A stretch of 22,308 nucleotides of DNA, from assembly GCA_031270875.1 (NCBI GenBank), contig JAISXC010000026.1, positions 1-22,308 of the forward strand. Direction: 5' to 3'. Below the pieces are notes generated by a model that saw nothing but the letters and a program-made list of their open reading frames with translations, was not told where the DNA came from and did no database searches. The position numbers and the translations under genes were made by a program. This stretch comes from Desulfovibrio sp. Its GTDB lineage: Bacteria > Desulfobacterota > Desulfovibrionia > Desulfovibrionales > Desulfovibrionaceae. Positions within the stretch are counted from its first letter, which is position 1. Each line of letters opens with the position of its first letter. This document shows, in pieces, positions 11,975-20,396 of the stretch.

Positions 11975-13720
11975 ATGTCTCAAGCGGCAAAATCAGCTAC
12001 GGCAAAACGAAATCAGCTACGACGGTTCCCACATGTGGAATCGGCTACGGCCTATGCCAATGGCATTTTGTCCGGTGCGATAGACGCCTGCGAATACGTC
12101 AAGCTCGCCTGCAAACGGCATCTTGACGACCTGAAAAAGCAGGATGACCCCGATTACCCCTACTATTTCGACCCGGCCAAAGCTGAACGTGTTTGCTGCT
12201 TCGTCGAGATGATGATCTTCACCAGCGGCAAATGGCAGCGGCAGAAAATTCAGCTCCAGCCCTGGCAGCTATTCATAACAGCTACGGTGTTTGGCTGGAT
12301 GAAACGGTCAAACAAAAAAAGACGATTCCGGGAAGCGTACATTGAATGCCCAAGGAAACAAGGGAAATCGGAATATTCCGCAGCCTTGGGCCATTACATG
12401 CTCACCGCGGACGGGGAACTTGGCGCCGAAGTGTATTGCGGCGCGTCCACTGAAAAGCAGGCATGGGAGGCTTTCTCCGCTGCTCGAAAGATGGCTCTCT
12501 GGAACGAGGAGTATCTTTCGGCTTTTGGGCTGACTGTCGGGGCCAAAAACATCTCCCTTCTTTCAAACGGCTCCAAGTTTGAGCCGCTGATCGGCGACCC
12601 CGGTGACGGCGGCAAACCTTCTTTCGCCATTATCGATGAATTCCATGAACACACAACTCCAAACCTGTACGACACGATGAAAACAGGTACGGCCAGCCGA
12701 GAGCAGCCCCTGACGTGGATCATCACAACAGCAGGATCAAACTCTTCCGGCCCGTGCTATGCCAAACATGAGGAAGCGATCAAGGTTTTACAGGGCGGCT
12801 TGGACAACCCTGAACTGTTCGCCGTTATTTATACCATCGACACGAAAGACGACTGGAAAGATTTTTCCGTATGGAAAAAAGCCAACCCCAATTTCGGCGT
12901 CAGCGCCCTGGAAGACGATTTGCGCGGCAAATACCGCGACGCCATGCAACTTGCGCACCGGCAGAACATCAACAAGTGCAAGCATCTCGACATTTGGTCA
13001 AATGCCGCCGTGGGATTCATCAACATGGCGAAATGGGATGAGTGCGCCCGCCCGGAAATAAAGTTTGAGGACTTCGCGGGGCAACTCTGTTGGGTAGGCA
13101 TTGACCTTGCCAGCAAGATTGACCTGACAGCCATGATGTTTCTTTTCAGGACGATGGAGCAGAACGATTTCGCCGAATTCCTGCCCGGCAACTATACGCT
13201 GTTCGGCAAGTTCTATCTGCCGGAAGATACGGTGAATCTGCCCGAAAACAAATATTATCAGGCATGGGCGGCCGAGGGCCTTTTGACGGTAACGCCCGGA
13301 GCGCGAACGGATTATGCCTATCTTGAGCAGGATTTGAGAGCGGCGGCGGAAATGTTTCGTATCCGTGAATTGACGTATGACCCGCGTGAAGCCGAGTACC
13401 TGATGCAGGAAATCAGACTTTGGGCCGATTTTCCCTGCATAGAAGTCAATCAATCCCCTCTTTATATCTCTGAGCCGATGAAGGAATTCGAAGCTCTCTA
13501 TCTGTCGGGGAAGCTGCTTCACGACGGCAATTCCCTGCTCCGCTGGCAGGCATCCAATGTTATCAGAAAAGACTTGCGCAACAAAGCGTTCTATCCGTCA
13601 AAGTCGCGCAATGAAAACAAAATAGACGGCATTGTCGCGGCGATTATGGCCTTGTCGAGAGCTATGGTCCATGACAATTCCTCCAGCGTTTACGAGACGC
13701 GCGGGTTTATACAACTTTAG
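11975..13720 (+). CDS. Phage terminase large subunit, HK97-like
   Basis: 581 residues, normal for the family. The conserved N-terminus LRRFPHVESATAYANGILSG (15-34) is followed by YVKLACKRHLDDL and the adenine-binding LQPWQLF (94-100). The ATPase has Walker A-like ECPRKQGKSE (124-133) and Walker B SFAIIDEFHEH (216-226). The RNase H-like nuclease domain has CWVGIDLASKIDLTAM (about 370-385), TYDPREAEYLMQ, and KIDGIVAAIMALSRA near the C-terminus supplying the last Asp. This motor translocates and cuts phage DNA into proheads. The Shine-Dalgarno is weak, and the first codons overlap the repeat array described at 11864-12048. Confidence 0.95.
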   Translation: MSQAAKSATAKRNQLRRFPHVESATAYANGILSGAIDACEYVKLACKRHLDDLKKQDDPDYPYYFDPAKAERVCCFVEMMIFTSGKWQRQKIQLQPWQLFITATVFGWMKRSNKKRRFREAYIECPRKQGKSEYSAALGHYMLTADGELGAEVYCGASTEKQAWEAFSAARKMALWNEEYLSAFGLTVGAKNISLLSNGSKFEPLIGDPGDGGKPSFAIIDEFHEHTTPNLYDTMKTGTASREQPLTWIITTAGSNSSGPCYAKHEEAIKVLQGGLDNPELFAVIYTIDTKDDWKDFSVWKKANPNFGVSALEDDLRGKYRDAMQLAHRQNINKCKHLDIWSNAAVGFINMAKWDECARPEIKFEDFAGQLCWVGIDLASKIDLTAMMFLFRTMEQNDFAEFLPGNYTLFGKFYLPEDTVNLPENKYYQAWAAEGLLTVTPGARTDYAYLEQDLRAAAEMFRIRELTYDPREAEYLMQEIRLWADFPCIEVNQSPLYISEPMKEFEALYLSGKLLHDGNSLLRWQASNVIRKDLRNKAFYPSKSRNENKIDGIVAAIMALSRAMVHDNSSSVYETRGFIQL

Positions 13721-13731
13721 GCGCCGGACGT

Positions 13732-14994
13732 ATGGAACGAACCAGAAACGTCAATACATTCTTCGCGCGAATCGCCAAATTCTTCGCAAAGCGCGGCACA
13801 GCCCCCGGCAACCCCGGAACTGTTCGCATCCCGTGGTTCCGGCGCTCCGGCGTCATGGTCACGCCCGAAACCGCTCTTACGCTGTCCGCCGTTTACCGGG
13901 CCGTCACCTTCATTGCGCAAACCGTCGCCATTCTTCCCTGGGGAGTCTTCCGTGGCCATCAATCCAAAGAAAATGACCCCGTTCACAAGATTCTGCGGCG
14001 GAGACCGAACCCGGAAATGTCCCCCTTCGACTTCAAGCGCCTTCTGGTAAGCCACGCTCTCATCTGGGGCAACGGCTATGCGGAAATAGAGCGCAACTTG
14101 CGGGGGACTCCTGTTTGGCTATGGCCCCTGCATCCTTCAACCGTCACGGTGATGCGGGATGAAGACACGAAACAGCTGTTTTGCCGCGTGCAAGGGACCG
14201 GCGCCGCTGTCAATCTCCCCTATGCCGACACTTTCCATCTGAAGAACATCGGAAGCGACGGCATTGTTGGCCTTTCCGTCATTGGTTTGGCCGCCAGGAC
14301 AATAGGCATGGGCATAGCGGCTGAAGAGTTCGGCTCAAATCTCTACCAGAACCAAGCCATACCAAGCGGCGTGCTTGAGCACCCCAAACAGTTGAGCCCC
14401 GAAGCGTTGACGCGCCTGCGGGATCAGTTCGTGGAACGCTACGGCGGGCATGTCAACGCCGGCAAGCCCATTGTTTTGGAAGAAGACATGAAATTCTCTC
14501 CGCTGACCTTCAAGCCTGAAGATTTGCAATTCCTTGAAAGCCGCCGCTTCACAGTGGAGGACATCGCCCGCTGGTTCGGGCTTCCCCCGCACAAGCTGTC
14601 GGACATGTCGCGCGCGACATTCTCCAACATCGAGCATCAATCCATCGAAGTTGTGAATGACGCCATCAATCCTTGGTGTCACGCCCTTGAGGAAGAAGCA
14701 AATTACAAGCTCTTGGGGAATCGCAGGGATGATGTCTATACCAAGCTGGACATGCGCGGACTGCTGCGCGGGGATAACGCCAGCCGCGCCGAGTATTACA
14801 CCAAGATGCTGCAAAACGGCGTCTACAGCGTGAACGAAGTCCGCAATCTGGAGGATATGGCCCCGATAGCGCACGGGGACAAGCATCTTGTGCCCCTCAA
14901 CCAGACTACAGTGGAGAATGCCGGAAAAATGCAGGAAGCGCCGCAAGAGCAGACGCAAGAGGAGAGAAAAGATGTCTCTGAAGATATTCAGTAA
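13732..14994 (+). CDS. Phage portal protein, HK97 family
   Basis: 420 residues, the usual size. The start ATG 13732 lies 11 bases after the TerL stop. Family features include GVMVTPETALTLSAVYRAVT (40-59), LLVSHALIWGNGYAEIERN (104-122), GIVGLSVIGLAARTIGM (about 173-189) and DIARWFGLPPHKLSD (about 278-292) followed by NIEHQSIEVVNDAINPW. The dodecameric portal forms the DNA channel at one capsid vertex and docks TerL. The C-terminus is Gln/Glu-rich and overlaps the start of the protease gene (14972), so translation is probably coupled. Confidence 0.94.
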   Translation: MERTRNVNTFFARIAKFFAKRGTAPGNPGTVRIPWFRRSGVMVTPETALTLSAVYRAVTFIAQTVAILPWGVFRGHQSKENDPVHKILRRRPNPEMSPFDFKRLLVSHALIWGNGYAEIERNLRGTPVWLWPLHPSTVTVMRDEDTKQLFCRVQGTGAAVNLPYADTFHLKNIGSDGIVGLSVIGLAARTIGMGIAAEEFGSNLYQNQAIPSGVLEHPKQLSPEALTRLRDQFVERYGGHVNAGKPIVLEEDMKFSPLTFKPEDLQFLESRRFTVEDIARWFGLPPHKLSDMSRATFSNIEHQSIEVVNDAINPWCHALEEEANYKLLGNRRDDVYTKLDMRGLLRGDNASRAEYYTKMLQNGVYSVNEVRNLEDMAPIAHGDKHLVPLNQTTVENAGKMQEAPQEQTQEERKDVSEDIQ

Positions 14995-15688
14995 AGGAAA
15001 AAGCGAGGCCGATGTCTACATCTACGATGTGATCGGTGACCATTGGGGCACAGGAGTGCTGGCGAAAGACTTTGTAAAAGAAGTCAGCAACCTCAAGGTT
15101 GACACCCTCAATGTGCATATCAATTCACCGGGCGGCAATGCCTTTGACGGTATCGCAATTTACAACACGCTTATCCAGTACAAGGGCAATGTTGTCGTTT
15201 TTATTGAAGGGCTGGCGGCGTCTGCCGCTTCTCTTGTCGCAATGGCCGGCAACGAAATCAACATGGCTGAAAATGCTTTCATAATGATTCACGAAGTATG
15301 GTCTTTTGTTTGCGGTAACGCGAATGACCTCCGAAAAGAGGCGGACAGGCTTGATATGCTGTCCGAAAAGTATGCTGAAGTTTATACCAAAAGGTCAAAC
15401 GGCAAAAAATCTGCATCTGAGTTTTTCGACATGATGAAAGAGGAAACCTGGATGGATGCGGTTGAAGCAACAAATGCAGGTATTGTTGACAATATCACAG
15501 ACAGCATAAAAGCAGCCGCGAAATTTGACCTTTCTCGCTACAATTACAAGAACATTCCCAATCCCGTGAAGGAACAATTCTCCATGCCGTTGCCTGTCGC
15601 GCTTCGCGCGCGCCTTGCCGCGATGGACATGGCGATTGCTCATATGCACAACGCTGCTGCCAAAAGGCAGGGCAAAACTCATAGGTAA
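14972..15688 (+). CDS. ClpP-type prohead protease
   Basis: 238 residues; ATG 14972 has GAGGAGAG upstream and lies inside the end of the portal gene, and an upstream in-frame extension is Arg/Lys-rich read-through of the portal frame. ClpP-like features are VHINSPGGNAFDGIAIYNTL (48-67), catalytic Ser84 in EGLAASAAS (79-87), His107 in FIMIHEVW and Asp173 in NAGIVDN. It cleaves the scaffolding delta domain of the capsid protein during prohead maturation. The position between portal and capsid is the standard HK97 order. It uses the ClpP fold rather than the U35/HK97 gp4 fold seen in HK97 itself. Confidence 0.93.
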   Translation: MSLKIFSKGKSEADVYIYDVIGDHWGTGVLAKDFVKEVSNLKVDTLNVHINSPGGNAFDGIAIYNTLIQYKGNVVVFIEGLAASAASLVAMAGNEINMAENAFIMIHEVWSFVCGNANDLRKEADRLDMLSEKYAEVYTKRSNGKKSASEFFDMMKEETWMDAVEATNAGIVDNITDSIKAAAKFDLSRYNYKNIPNPVKEQFSMPLPVALRARLAAMDMAIAHMHNAAAKRQGKTHR

Positions 15689-15701
15689 GGAGAAAACAAC
15701 C

Positions 15702-17195
15702 ATGAGTAAGTTTATTGATGCCGGCCTGTTGGCAAACATTCAGGCCGAAGGCGGAAAATATTTCGCCGCCGATGTGACCATTGAAGACCTTGAGCTGCGG
15801 ATGATTGAACTGAACAATCAGGCCAAGGGCATTCAGCAGGTGGCGGACAGCGAGGGGCGCGCCGCCTCGCCGGATGAGGAAAAGCAAATCTTCAACCTGA
15901 TGAACGAGTTTGACGAAGTGCAGGCCGAAAAGCTGCGTCGTGAGCGACTGGAAGCGCAGGGCGCCGTTCTGGACAAAAGTAACGGTCGAGTGACGGATCA
16001 TCTCCCGCCTGGAGAAACCCCTGCCCCTGAGGACGGACAGATTATGGTCAACGCGCATCAGGCCGGAGTCCCGAACGCCGCTCAGCGTCCTCTCCGAATC
16101 GCTTCAGCCACGCGCATTGAAGATGCCGGTCCAGGGCGTCGATGCTTCGGCTTTCACAACATCGGTGAATTCGCGGCTTGCGTCTGCCGCGCGTCCGCTC
16201 GCGGCGGTGTGTACGACCAGCGCCTGCGACTGGCCCAAGCTCCCACATCCAGTTCCAGCGAAGGCGTGAGCGCGGACGGCGGTTTTGCCGTTCCCCCCGA
16301 TTTTCGAGATGAAATCATGCGCAAGGTGCTGGTGGAAAGCCCTCTGTTCGGTTTTACCGACCAGCAGACTTCCTCCAGCAACTCGATTACCTTCCCCAAA
16401 GACGAGACAACGCCTTGGGGAACGGCGGGGGTACATGCCAACTGGACCGGTGAAGGATCGGCCATTGCGCAAACAAAGGTTGCTCTGGGCGAGGAAACCG
16501 TCAAGCTGGAAAAACTCGCTTCTCTTCATGCCGTAACGGAGGAGCTTCTGGAAGACGCTCCCGCGCTTGGACGCTTTCTGTCCTCCAAGGTGTCTGAGGA
16601 CATCGGCTTCAAGATTGACAACGCCATCATAAACGGCACCGGCACCGGTATGCCTTTGGGCGTTCTGGCCTCTCCCGCGCTTCTGACCGTGGACGGGGAA
16701 GACGACCAGGAAGCGGACACCATCATTTTTATGAATATCGTGAAAATGTGGGCGGCGCTCTATGGTCGCGGACAGAACAAGGCCATCTGGATTGTGTCTC
16801 CGTCCGTGGCCACGCAGCTTATGACCATGAGCTTCCCCGGTTCCGGTACCGCTGTCCCGGTGTATCTGCCGCCCGGCGGTTTGGCGGATTCGCCTTACGC
16901 CAAGCTGCTTGGACGCCCGATTGTCGCTACCGAGGCGGCGGCGGCCCTTGGCAGCCCAGGGGACATCATTCTCATGGACCCCACCAAATACATGACAGTT
17001 ACAAAGTCAACAGGTTTGCGGGCGGAAGTGTCCATGCATCTGTTCTTCGACTATGACGTGACGGCTTTCCGCTTTGTCATGCGCATAGGCGGCAAGCCCT
17101 GGTGGAGTGCTCCGATAACCGGGAGGGACGGAGTGACGAAATACAGCGCTTTTGTGGCGTTGGCCGAGCGCGAAGGGCCGCCCCCCGAAGACTGA
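15702..17195 (+). CDS. Major capsid protein, HK97 fold, with delta domain
   Basis: 497 residues from ATG 15702, with TAAGGAGA upstream. Residues about 20-90 are helical and charged (DLELRMIELNNQAKGIQQVA, LMNEFDEVQAEKLRRERLEA), the scaffold-like delta domain. A variable linker follows to about 145. The mature HK97-fold part begins around RCFGFHNIGEFAACV. It includes GGFAVPPDFRDEIMRKVLVE, AVTEELLEDAPALGRFLSSK, NAIINGTGTGMPLGVL and, near the C-terminus, SMHLFFDYDVTAFRFVMRIG. Cleavage by the upstream protease should remove the N-terminal 110-145 residues. The size before cleavage is slightly larger than HK97 gp5. Confidence 0.94.
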   Translation: MSKFIDAGLLANIQAEGGKYFAADVTIEDLELRMIELNNQAKGIQQVADSEGRAASPDEEKQIFNLMNEFDEVQAEKLRRERLEAQGAVLDKSNGRVTDHLPPGETPAPEDGQIMVNAHQAGVPNAAQRPLRIASATRIEDAGPGRRCFGFHNIGEFAACVCRASARGGVYDQRLRLAQAPTSSSSEGVSADGGFAVPPDFRDEIMRKVLVESPLFGFTDQQTSSSNSITFPKDETTPWGTAGVHANWTGEGSAIAQTKVALGEETVKLEKLASLHAVTEELLEDAPALGRFLSSKVSEDIGFKIDNAIINGTGTGMPLGVLASPALLTVDGEDDQEADTIIFMNIVKMWAALYGRGQNKAIWIVSPSVATQLMTMSFPGSGTAVPVYLPPGGLADSPYAKLLGRPIVATEAAAALGSPGDIILMDPTKYMTVTKSTGLRAEVSMHLFFDYDVTAFRFVMRIGGKPWWSAPITGRDGVTKYSAFVALAEREGPPPED

Positions 17196-17212
17196 TAATC
17201 GCAAAACGAAAA

Positions 17213-17242
17213 GCCGCCCTGTGAAGTAATTCGCGGGGCGGC
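17213..17242 (+). other. GC-rich hairpin after the capsid gene
   Basis: GCCGCCC (17213-17219) and GGGCGGC (17236-17242) pair across a 16-base loop, 17 bases after the capsid stop, without a T-tract. Such a stem could stabilise the 3' end of the capsid mRNA and allow differential expression of capsid versus downstream genes. Confidence 0.4.
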
Positions 17243-17263
17243 AACAAACAAAAGGACCATGCC

Positions 17264-17569
17264 ATGAAAATAACGTTTCTTGAGGAATGCGTTGTCAAAA
17301 ACGCGGATGGGACCATTAAGCGTCAGTACCAAAAGGGGAAAGCGTATGACGTGGGCGAATCCACAGCCCGGCACTGGATATTCCGCCGCAAGGCGGTTGT
17401 CGTGAACGAAAAAATCCCTTCACCGCCCGAACCTTCGGCGCCGCCTTCCGATCTGAGCGACAAGACGGAAAAGCGCCACAACGATAAACGGTTGAAAGCC
17501 GTTACCGTCACCGCCGACGATGGAAAGAATTCGCCGAATGCGGCCTTTGCCAAAGGCGAGGACATGTAA
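17264..17569 (+). CDS. Small phage protein between capsid and connector, unknown
   Basis: 101 residues with an AAGGA Shine-Dalgarno before ATG 17264. The N-terminal 48 residues (MKITFLEECVVKNADGTIKR, KGKAYDVGESTARHWIFRRK) form a compact beta-rich module: the KGxxYDVGEStArhWifrrkAV pattern is common in small proteins encoded between the capsid and head-tail connector of siphoviruses. The C-terminal half is Pro/Ser/Lys-rich and probably disordered. A head decoration or assembly role is possible from position; no function is established. The next gene begins with GTG two bases after its stop. Confidence 0.7.
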   Translation: MKITFLEECVVKNADGTIKRQYQKGKAYDVGESTARHWIFRRKAVVVNEKIPSPPEPSAPPSDLSDKTEKRHNDKRLKAVTVTADDGKNSPNAAFAKGEDM

Positions 17570-17571
17570 TC

Positions 17572-18150
17572 GTGATTCTGTCCTGCACCGGCCCTGCCGA
17601 ATCGCTGCCCTTTGACATGTCGTTGTTGCGGCTTCACTGCCGCATTGATGAAGACGACAACAGCTATGACTCAATACTGGAGTTGTATGCGCGGGCGGCG
17701 ATTCGGCAGGGCGAGTTTGAAACCAATCGCGTGTGGCAGAACAGTAGATGGACGGGGAAACTGAATTCTTTTCCCACAGGGGCGATTATGATTCCCAAAA
17801 GCCCCTGCACGGGAGTTTCCAGCATTGTATATGTCGCCACGGGCGGAACGGAAATGGACTTCAGTGAGTTTTTCTTCTTTCCGTCTTCCCTGGAATGGGG
17901 AGGAGGGATGCCTTACGCCGAAGTGAGGCCAGAATCCGGGTGGCCGCAAGGGACGGACGTAACAGTGACGTTTCAGGCGGGATGGCCCGATGACGAGTTT
18001 CCATCGGATATGGCGCAATGGCTGCTGGTCAAGGTGGCCGGCAAGTTTGAACAGCGTGAGGATTTGGCGAGCGCGACGCGCAAAATCGCCATTCCCTTCC
18101 CTCGTCACTTCGTCGATTCGCTTTTGGACGCCTGGTATCTGCCGAGATAG
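17572..18150 (+). CDS. Head-tail connector (gp6-like adaptor)
   Basis: 192 residues from GTG 17572, with GAGG upstream across the previous stop. The N-terminus LRLHCRIDEDDNSYDSILEL followed by YARAAIRQGEFETNRVW (about 20-56) is characteristic of the HK97 gp6/DnaT-like connector family. A beta-rich insert (FSEFFFFPSSLEWGGGMPYA) and VTVTFQAGW follow, and the C-terminal helix is MAQWLLVKVAGKFEQRED. It forms the ring below the portal that seals packaged DNA and docks the tail. Gene order (capsid, small protein, connector) agrees. Confidence 0.87.
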   Translation: MILSCTGPAESLPFDMSLLRLHCRIDEDDNSYDSILELYARAAIRQGEFETNRVWQNSRWTGKLNSFPTGAIMIPKSPCTGVSSIVYVATGGTEMDFSEFFFFPSSLEWGGGMPYAEVRPESGWPQGTDVTVTFQAGWPDDEFPSDMAQWLLVKVAGKFEQREDLASATRKIAIPFPRHFVDSLLDAWYLPR

Positions 18151-18160
18151 GTTTTCTGTC

Positions 18161-18505
18161 ATGGCCGACTACTACTTTCTCGCATCCCGGTTGAATTCCC
18201 GCGCCACTTTTTTCAAAAAGGAAAAGACGCGGAAACCGGACGGAACATTTAACGAAACATGGGTGGAATACAAAACCACTTTTGCGGAAGTTGTTACCAT
18301 TGGCGGCGAAGAGGGACGGCTTGCGGCGGCGCAAAGCTCTGAGGTCCGCTACAGGATACGCATTCGCTATCGCAAGGATATTGACGCGAGTATGAAAATT
18401 CGGGTGGCGGACGGGCGTGAACTTGCTATCGGCGCGATACGTGACCCTGACGGACGCCGAGTTATGCTGGAAATCCACGCGACATGGAAGCAGGGAGGTG
18501 TGTAG
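18161..18505 (+). CDS. Head closure protein, gp7/SPP1 gp16-like
   Basis: 114 residues starting MADYYFLASRLNSRATFFKK at ATG 18161, 10 bases after the connector stop. The motif pattern (RATFFKKEKTRKPDGTFNET, TTFAEVVTIGGEEGRLAAAQ, VRYRIRIRYRKDIDASMKIR, ELAIGAIRDPDGRRVMLEIH) is the small beta-barrel of phage head-tail joining proteins (Phage_H_T_join family). It would stack beneath the connector as the stopper. The stop precedes the next start by only two bases, within a shared GGAGGTGTAGGG ribosome-binding region. Confidence 0.85.
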   Translation: MADYYFLASRLNSRATFFKKEKTRKPDGTFNETWVEYKTTFAEVVTIGGEEGRLAAAQSSEVRYRIRIRYRKDIDASMKIRVADGRELAIGAIRDPDGRRVMLEIHATWKQGGV

Positions 18506-18507
18506 GG

Positions 18508-19200
18508 ATGCCGAATGCGGATGGCTTTGATGGGGACTGGGTAAGAACAGGTTCTTTTACAGACCCCAAAAAAAAGGGAAAGTACGGGGAAAATTACGAC
18601 AAGTTTCGCCCCGGTCGGACCAGAAAGGTGTCCTTTGGGCTTCCTGACAAGGCCAGAGTTGTAATTGAATGGGATGACCCAAACGGAGTAACGCAAGATT
18701 TACGTGACGCTATTGAACTCGAATTGACTCCCGTGTTGAAAAAAATAGCATCTTCGGCACGAAAAAGAGTCCATGTGGGGGGCAAACGACGTGGGCCTCC
18801 AAAATGGGTAATTCTCAAGGACAAAAACGGAAAACCCATTATGGTTGAAGATGAAAAAACTGGAAAAGAGCGTCCGCTTGTGGTGGATGTCAACTCTCCG
18901 CGTGACCCGCGCGAAGCATATAAAACCGGTCCACACGCCCTGCAACCATACACAGCGCGTGACCCAGGGACACTGAGAAATTCAATCGAATATTACGTTG
19001 TCACAACGTATGATAAGAAGGCCGTAATCGGTTATGTTTCGGCAGGAAACGACAATACCGATTATGCCTTTCTTGAAGAGCTTGGCGTAAGAGGAAGGTC
19101 CGGAGGGTCCAGGGCGGGGCACGCATTTTTACGCCCCGCCCTGCATGAACACATGGCCGAGGGCATGGAGGCTATAAACATGGCTTTGAATAGCCTATGA
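18508..19200 (+). CDS. Tail completion / minor tail protein, HK97 gp10-like
   Basis: 230 residues; ATG 18508 follows GGAGGTGTAGGG. A longer in-frame start at 18484 overlaps the preceding gene and lacks a better ribosome site. The first 60 residues are Gly/Lys-rich. The gp10-like core covers the rest: DLRDAIELELTPVLKKIASS (about 68-87) with ARKRVHVG, LRNSIEYYVVTTYDKKAVIG, AFLEELG, then the diagnostic AGHAFLRPALHEHMAEGMEA. It is longer than typical gp10 (about 120-150) because of a 60-residue N-terminal arm and an inserted KDKNGKPIMVEDEKTGKERP loop. It links the head-tail interface to the tail tube. It overlaps the next gene by ATGA. Confidence 0.84.
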   Translation: MPNADGFDGDWVRTGSFTDPKKKGKYGENYDKFRPGRTRKVSFGLPDKARVVIEWDDPNGVTQDLRDAIELELTPVLKKIASSARKRVHVGGKRRGPPKWVILKDKNGKPIMVEDEKTGKERPLVVDVNSPRDPREAYKTGPHALQPYTARDPGTLRNSIEYYVVTTYDKKAVIGYVSAGNDNTDYAFLEELGVRGRSGGSRAGHAFLRPALHEHMAEGMEAINMALNSL

Positions 19201-19604
19201 CCAGCAAACGCAACGCGCTTCTTGAGGCCGTGTACAGCCAGATTACCGCTAATCCCGACAGCGACTTCGCAAAAGCGTTGGCCGTTGGGGATGACTATAG
19301 ATTTTATGTTTACGAAGCGGAACAGGGGGCGGGGTATCCCCATGCCGTTGTCTCAATCGTGAGCGATGTCAGCATCGGGGCGATTCAATGCCCTGGCTCA
19401 ACAATGGAATGGCAAATCAATTGCTTTTCCGAAGACATCTCCGAAGTCAACAATCTCGCCGCATGGTGCCGCGAATTGTTTGAGGACGCCATGATACAGG
19501 GCGGTGGATATTCGTTCACATGCGCATGGGAGGCCATCTTCGGTCCCGTACGCACTGATGACCAGCAACCCTGGGAAGTTGTCATAACCTTTTTTACAGC
19601 CTAG
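19197..19604 (+). CDS. Tail terminator protein
   Basis: 135 residues, start overlapping the gp10-like stop. The sequence (NALLEAVYSQITANPDSDFA, YEAEQGAGYPHAVVSIVSDV, MEWQINCFSEDISEVNNLAA, then FTCAWEAIFGPVRTDDQQPW) has the N-terminal helix, central beta strands and conserved Trp-Q-x-x-F segment seen in DUF3168/gpU-like tail terminators. These hexameric rings cap the tail tube and fix its length. It lies between the gp10-like gene and the tail tube gene, the standard position. Family identification is by pattern plus position. Confidence 0.8.
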   Translation: MTSKRNALLEAVYSQITANPDSDFAKALAVGDDYRFYVYEAEQGAGYPHAVVSIVSDVSIGAIQCPGSTMEWQINCFSEDISEVNNLAAWCRELFEDAMIQGGGYSFTCAWEAIFGPVRTDDQQPWEVVITFFTA

Positions 19605-19621
19605 AAAGAAGGAGGACTATC

Positions 19622-20344
19622 ATGTCACAGATGCCACAATGCGATTCAGACAAGGTAAAAGGACAGGAAACGCGAATTGTCATTCATCCGTTCGCGGATA
19701 ACGAGTTCATTGTCATGGGGCTCAACAATGCGCAGCTTCCGGGGTGGACAACGGACACCATCAACGATGACAGCTTTGACAAAAAGATTGTCGGCAAGAT
19801 ACCCGGCTCGCGTTCCTATACGGACACGCGATTCTCGTGCTATATGATAGCGCGGGACAAGGCGCAGGAGGAATTGCGCATTCTGTCGCTGAACAACGCG
19901 CAGTTCAATGACCTGTTTTACTATTATACCGAAAAGGATGACCATTTCTGGGCGCTTGATCTTATCAACGACCCCTGCGGGATGGTCGGCATAAGCGGCT
20001 ATGCGCCGCAGTCCTATGGGCGTTCGGACCTTGTGCAGGTGCAATTCAACCTGACGGTCAACGGTGTCGGCGGACAGTTTGAATACCACACCCCCGGCGG
20101 GCTGGAATATGATGTGACCTCCGGCGTGCTCACTGTGGACACGCCCCCGTCGGGTTTCAGCTTCGTCGGCCTTGGATTCAAGGCGGGGATGGTCTGCATC
20201 GTTGAAACCGGCGATGCGGCGAATCCGTATTTTTATGCGGAAATAGCCACCGGTGGCGTGGCCGCCGCCGCTCTGACGTTTACGGACACCTCGCTTGCCG
20301 GCAGTTCTCTTTCCGGCGCGATTCATGCCGCGCGGGTAAAATAG
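19622..20344 (+). CDS. Major tail (tube) protein
   Basis: 240 residues with a strong AAGGAGGAC Shine-Dalgarno before ATG 19622, as expected for an abundant protein. The core (IVMGLNNAQLPGWTTDTIND, SFDKKIVGKIPGSRSYTDTR, AQEELRILSLNNAQFNDLFY, DLVQVQFNLTVNGVGGQFEY) fits a siphovirus tail tube beta-sandwich. The C-terminal 75 residues (SGVLTVDTPPSGFSFVGLGF, VETGDAANPYFYAEIATGG) are a Gly/Ala-rich domain, perhaps Ig-like and surface exposed. It is the last recognisable virion gene in the window. A perfect hairpin follows, and no chaperone or tape-measure gene comes next. Confidence 0.85.
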   Translation: MSQMPQCDSDKVKGQETRIVIHPFADNEFIVMGLNNAQLPGWTTDTINDDSFDKKIVGKIPGSRSYTDTRFSCYMIARDKAQEELRILSLNNAQFNDLFYYYTEKDDHFWALDLINDPCGMVGISGYAPQSYGRSDLVQVQFNLTVNGVGGQFEYHTPGGLEYDVTSGVLTVDTPPSGFSFVGLGFKAGMVCIVETGDAANPYFYAEIATGGVAAAALTFTDTSLAGSSLSGAIHAARVK

Positions 20345-20362
20345 ACGTTTCCACCTGTAGGG

Positions 20363-20396
20363 CAAGGTCCGGTTGCATTTCCACAACCGGACCTTG
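20363..20396 (+). terminator. Perfect 13-bp hairpin after the tail tube gene
   Basis: CAAGGTCCGGTTG (20363-20375) pairs perfectly with CAACCGGACCTTG (20384-20396) around an 8-base loop, 18 bases past the tail tube stop. Only TTGCG follows, so the T-tract is weak. It most likely ends or attenuates the tail transcript and marks the border of the inserted cassette. Confidence 0.65.

Larger units (their letters stand above)
11864..12048 (+). repeat. AAATCAGCTAC direct-repeat cluster, candidate packaging site
   Basis: Exact AAATCAGCTAC occurs at 11864-11874, 11891-11901, 11990-12000 and 12010-12020, all in the same orientation, plus a near copy GAATCGGCTAC at 12038-12048. Spacings between starts are 27, 99, 20 and 28 bp. 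Two copies are non-coding and two lie in the first codons of the TerL gene in different reading frames (SAT and NQL), so the conservation is at the DNA level. Location at the TerS-TerL junction suggests a terminase recognition (pac/cos-type) array. Confidence 0.6.
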
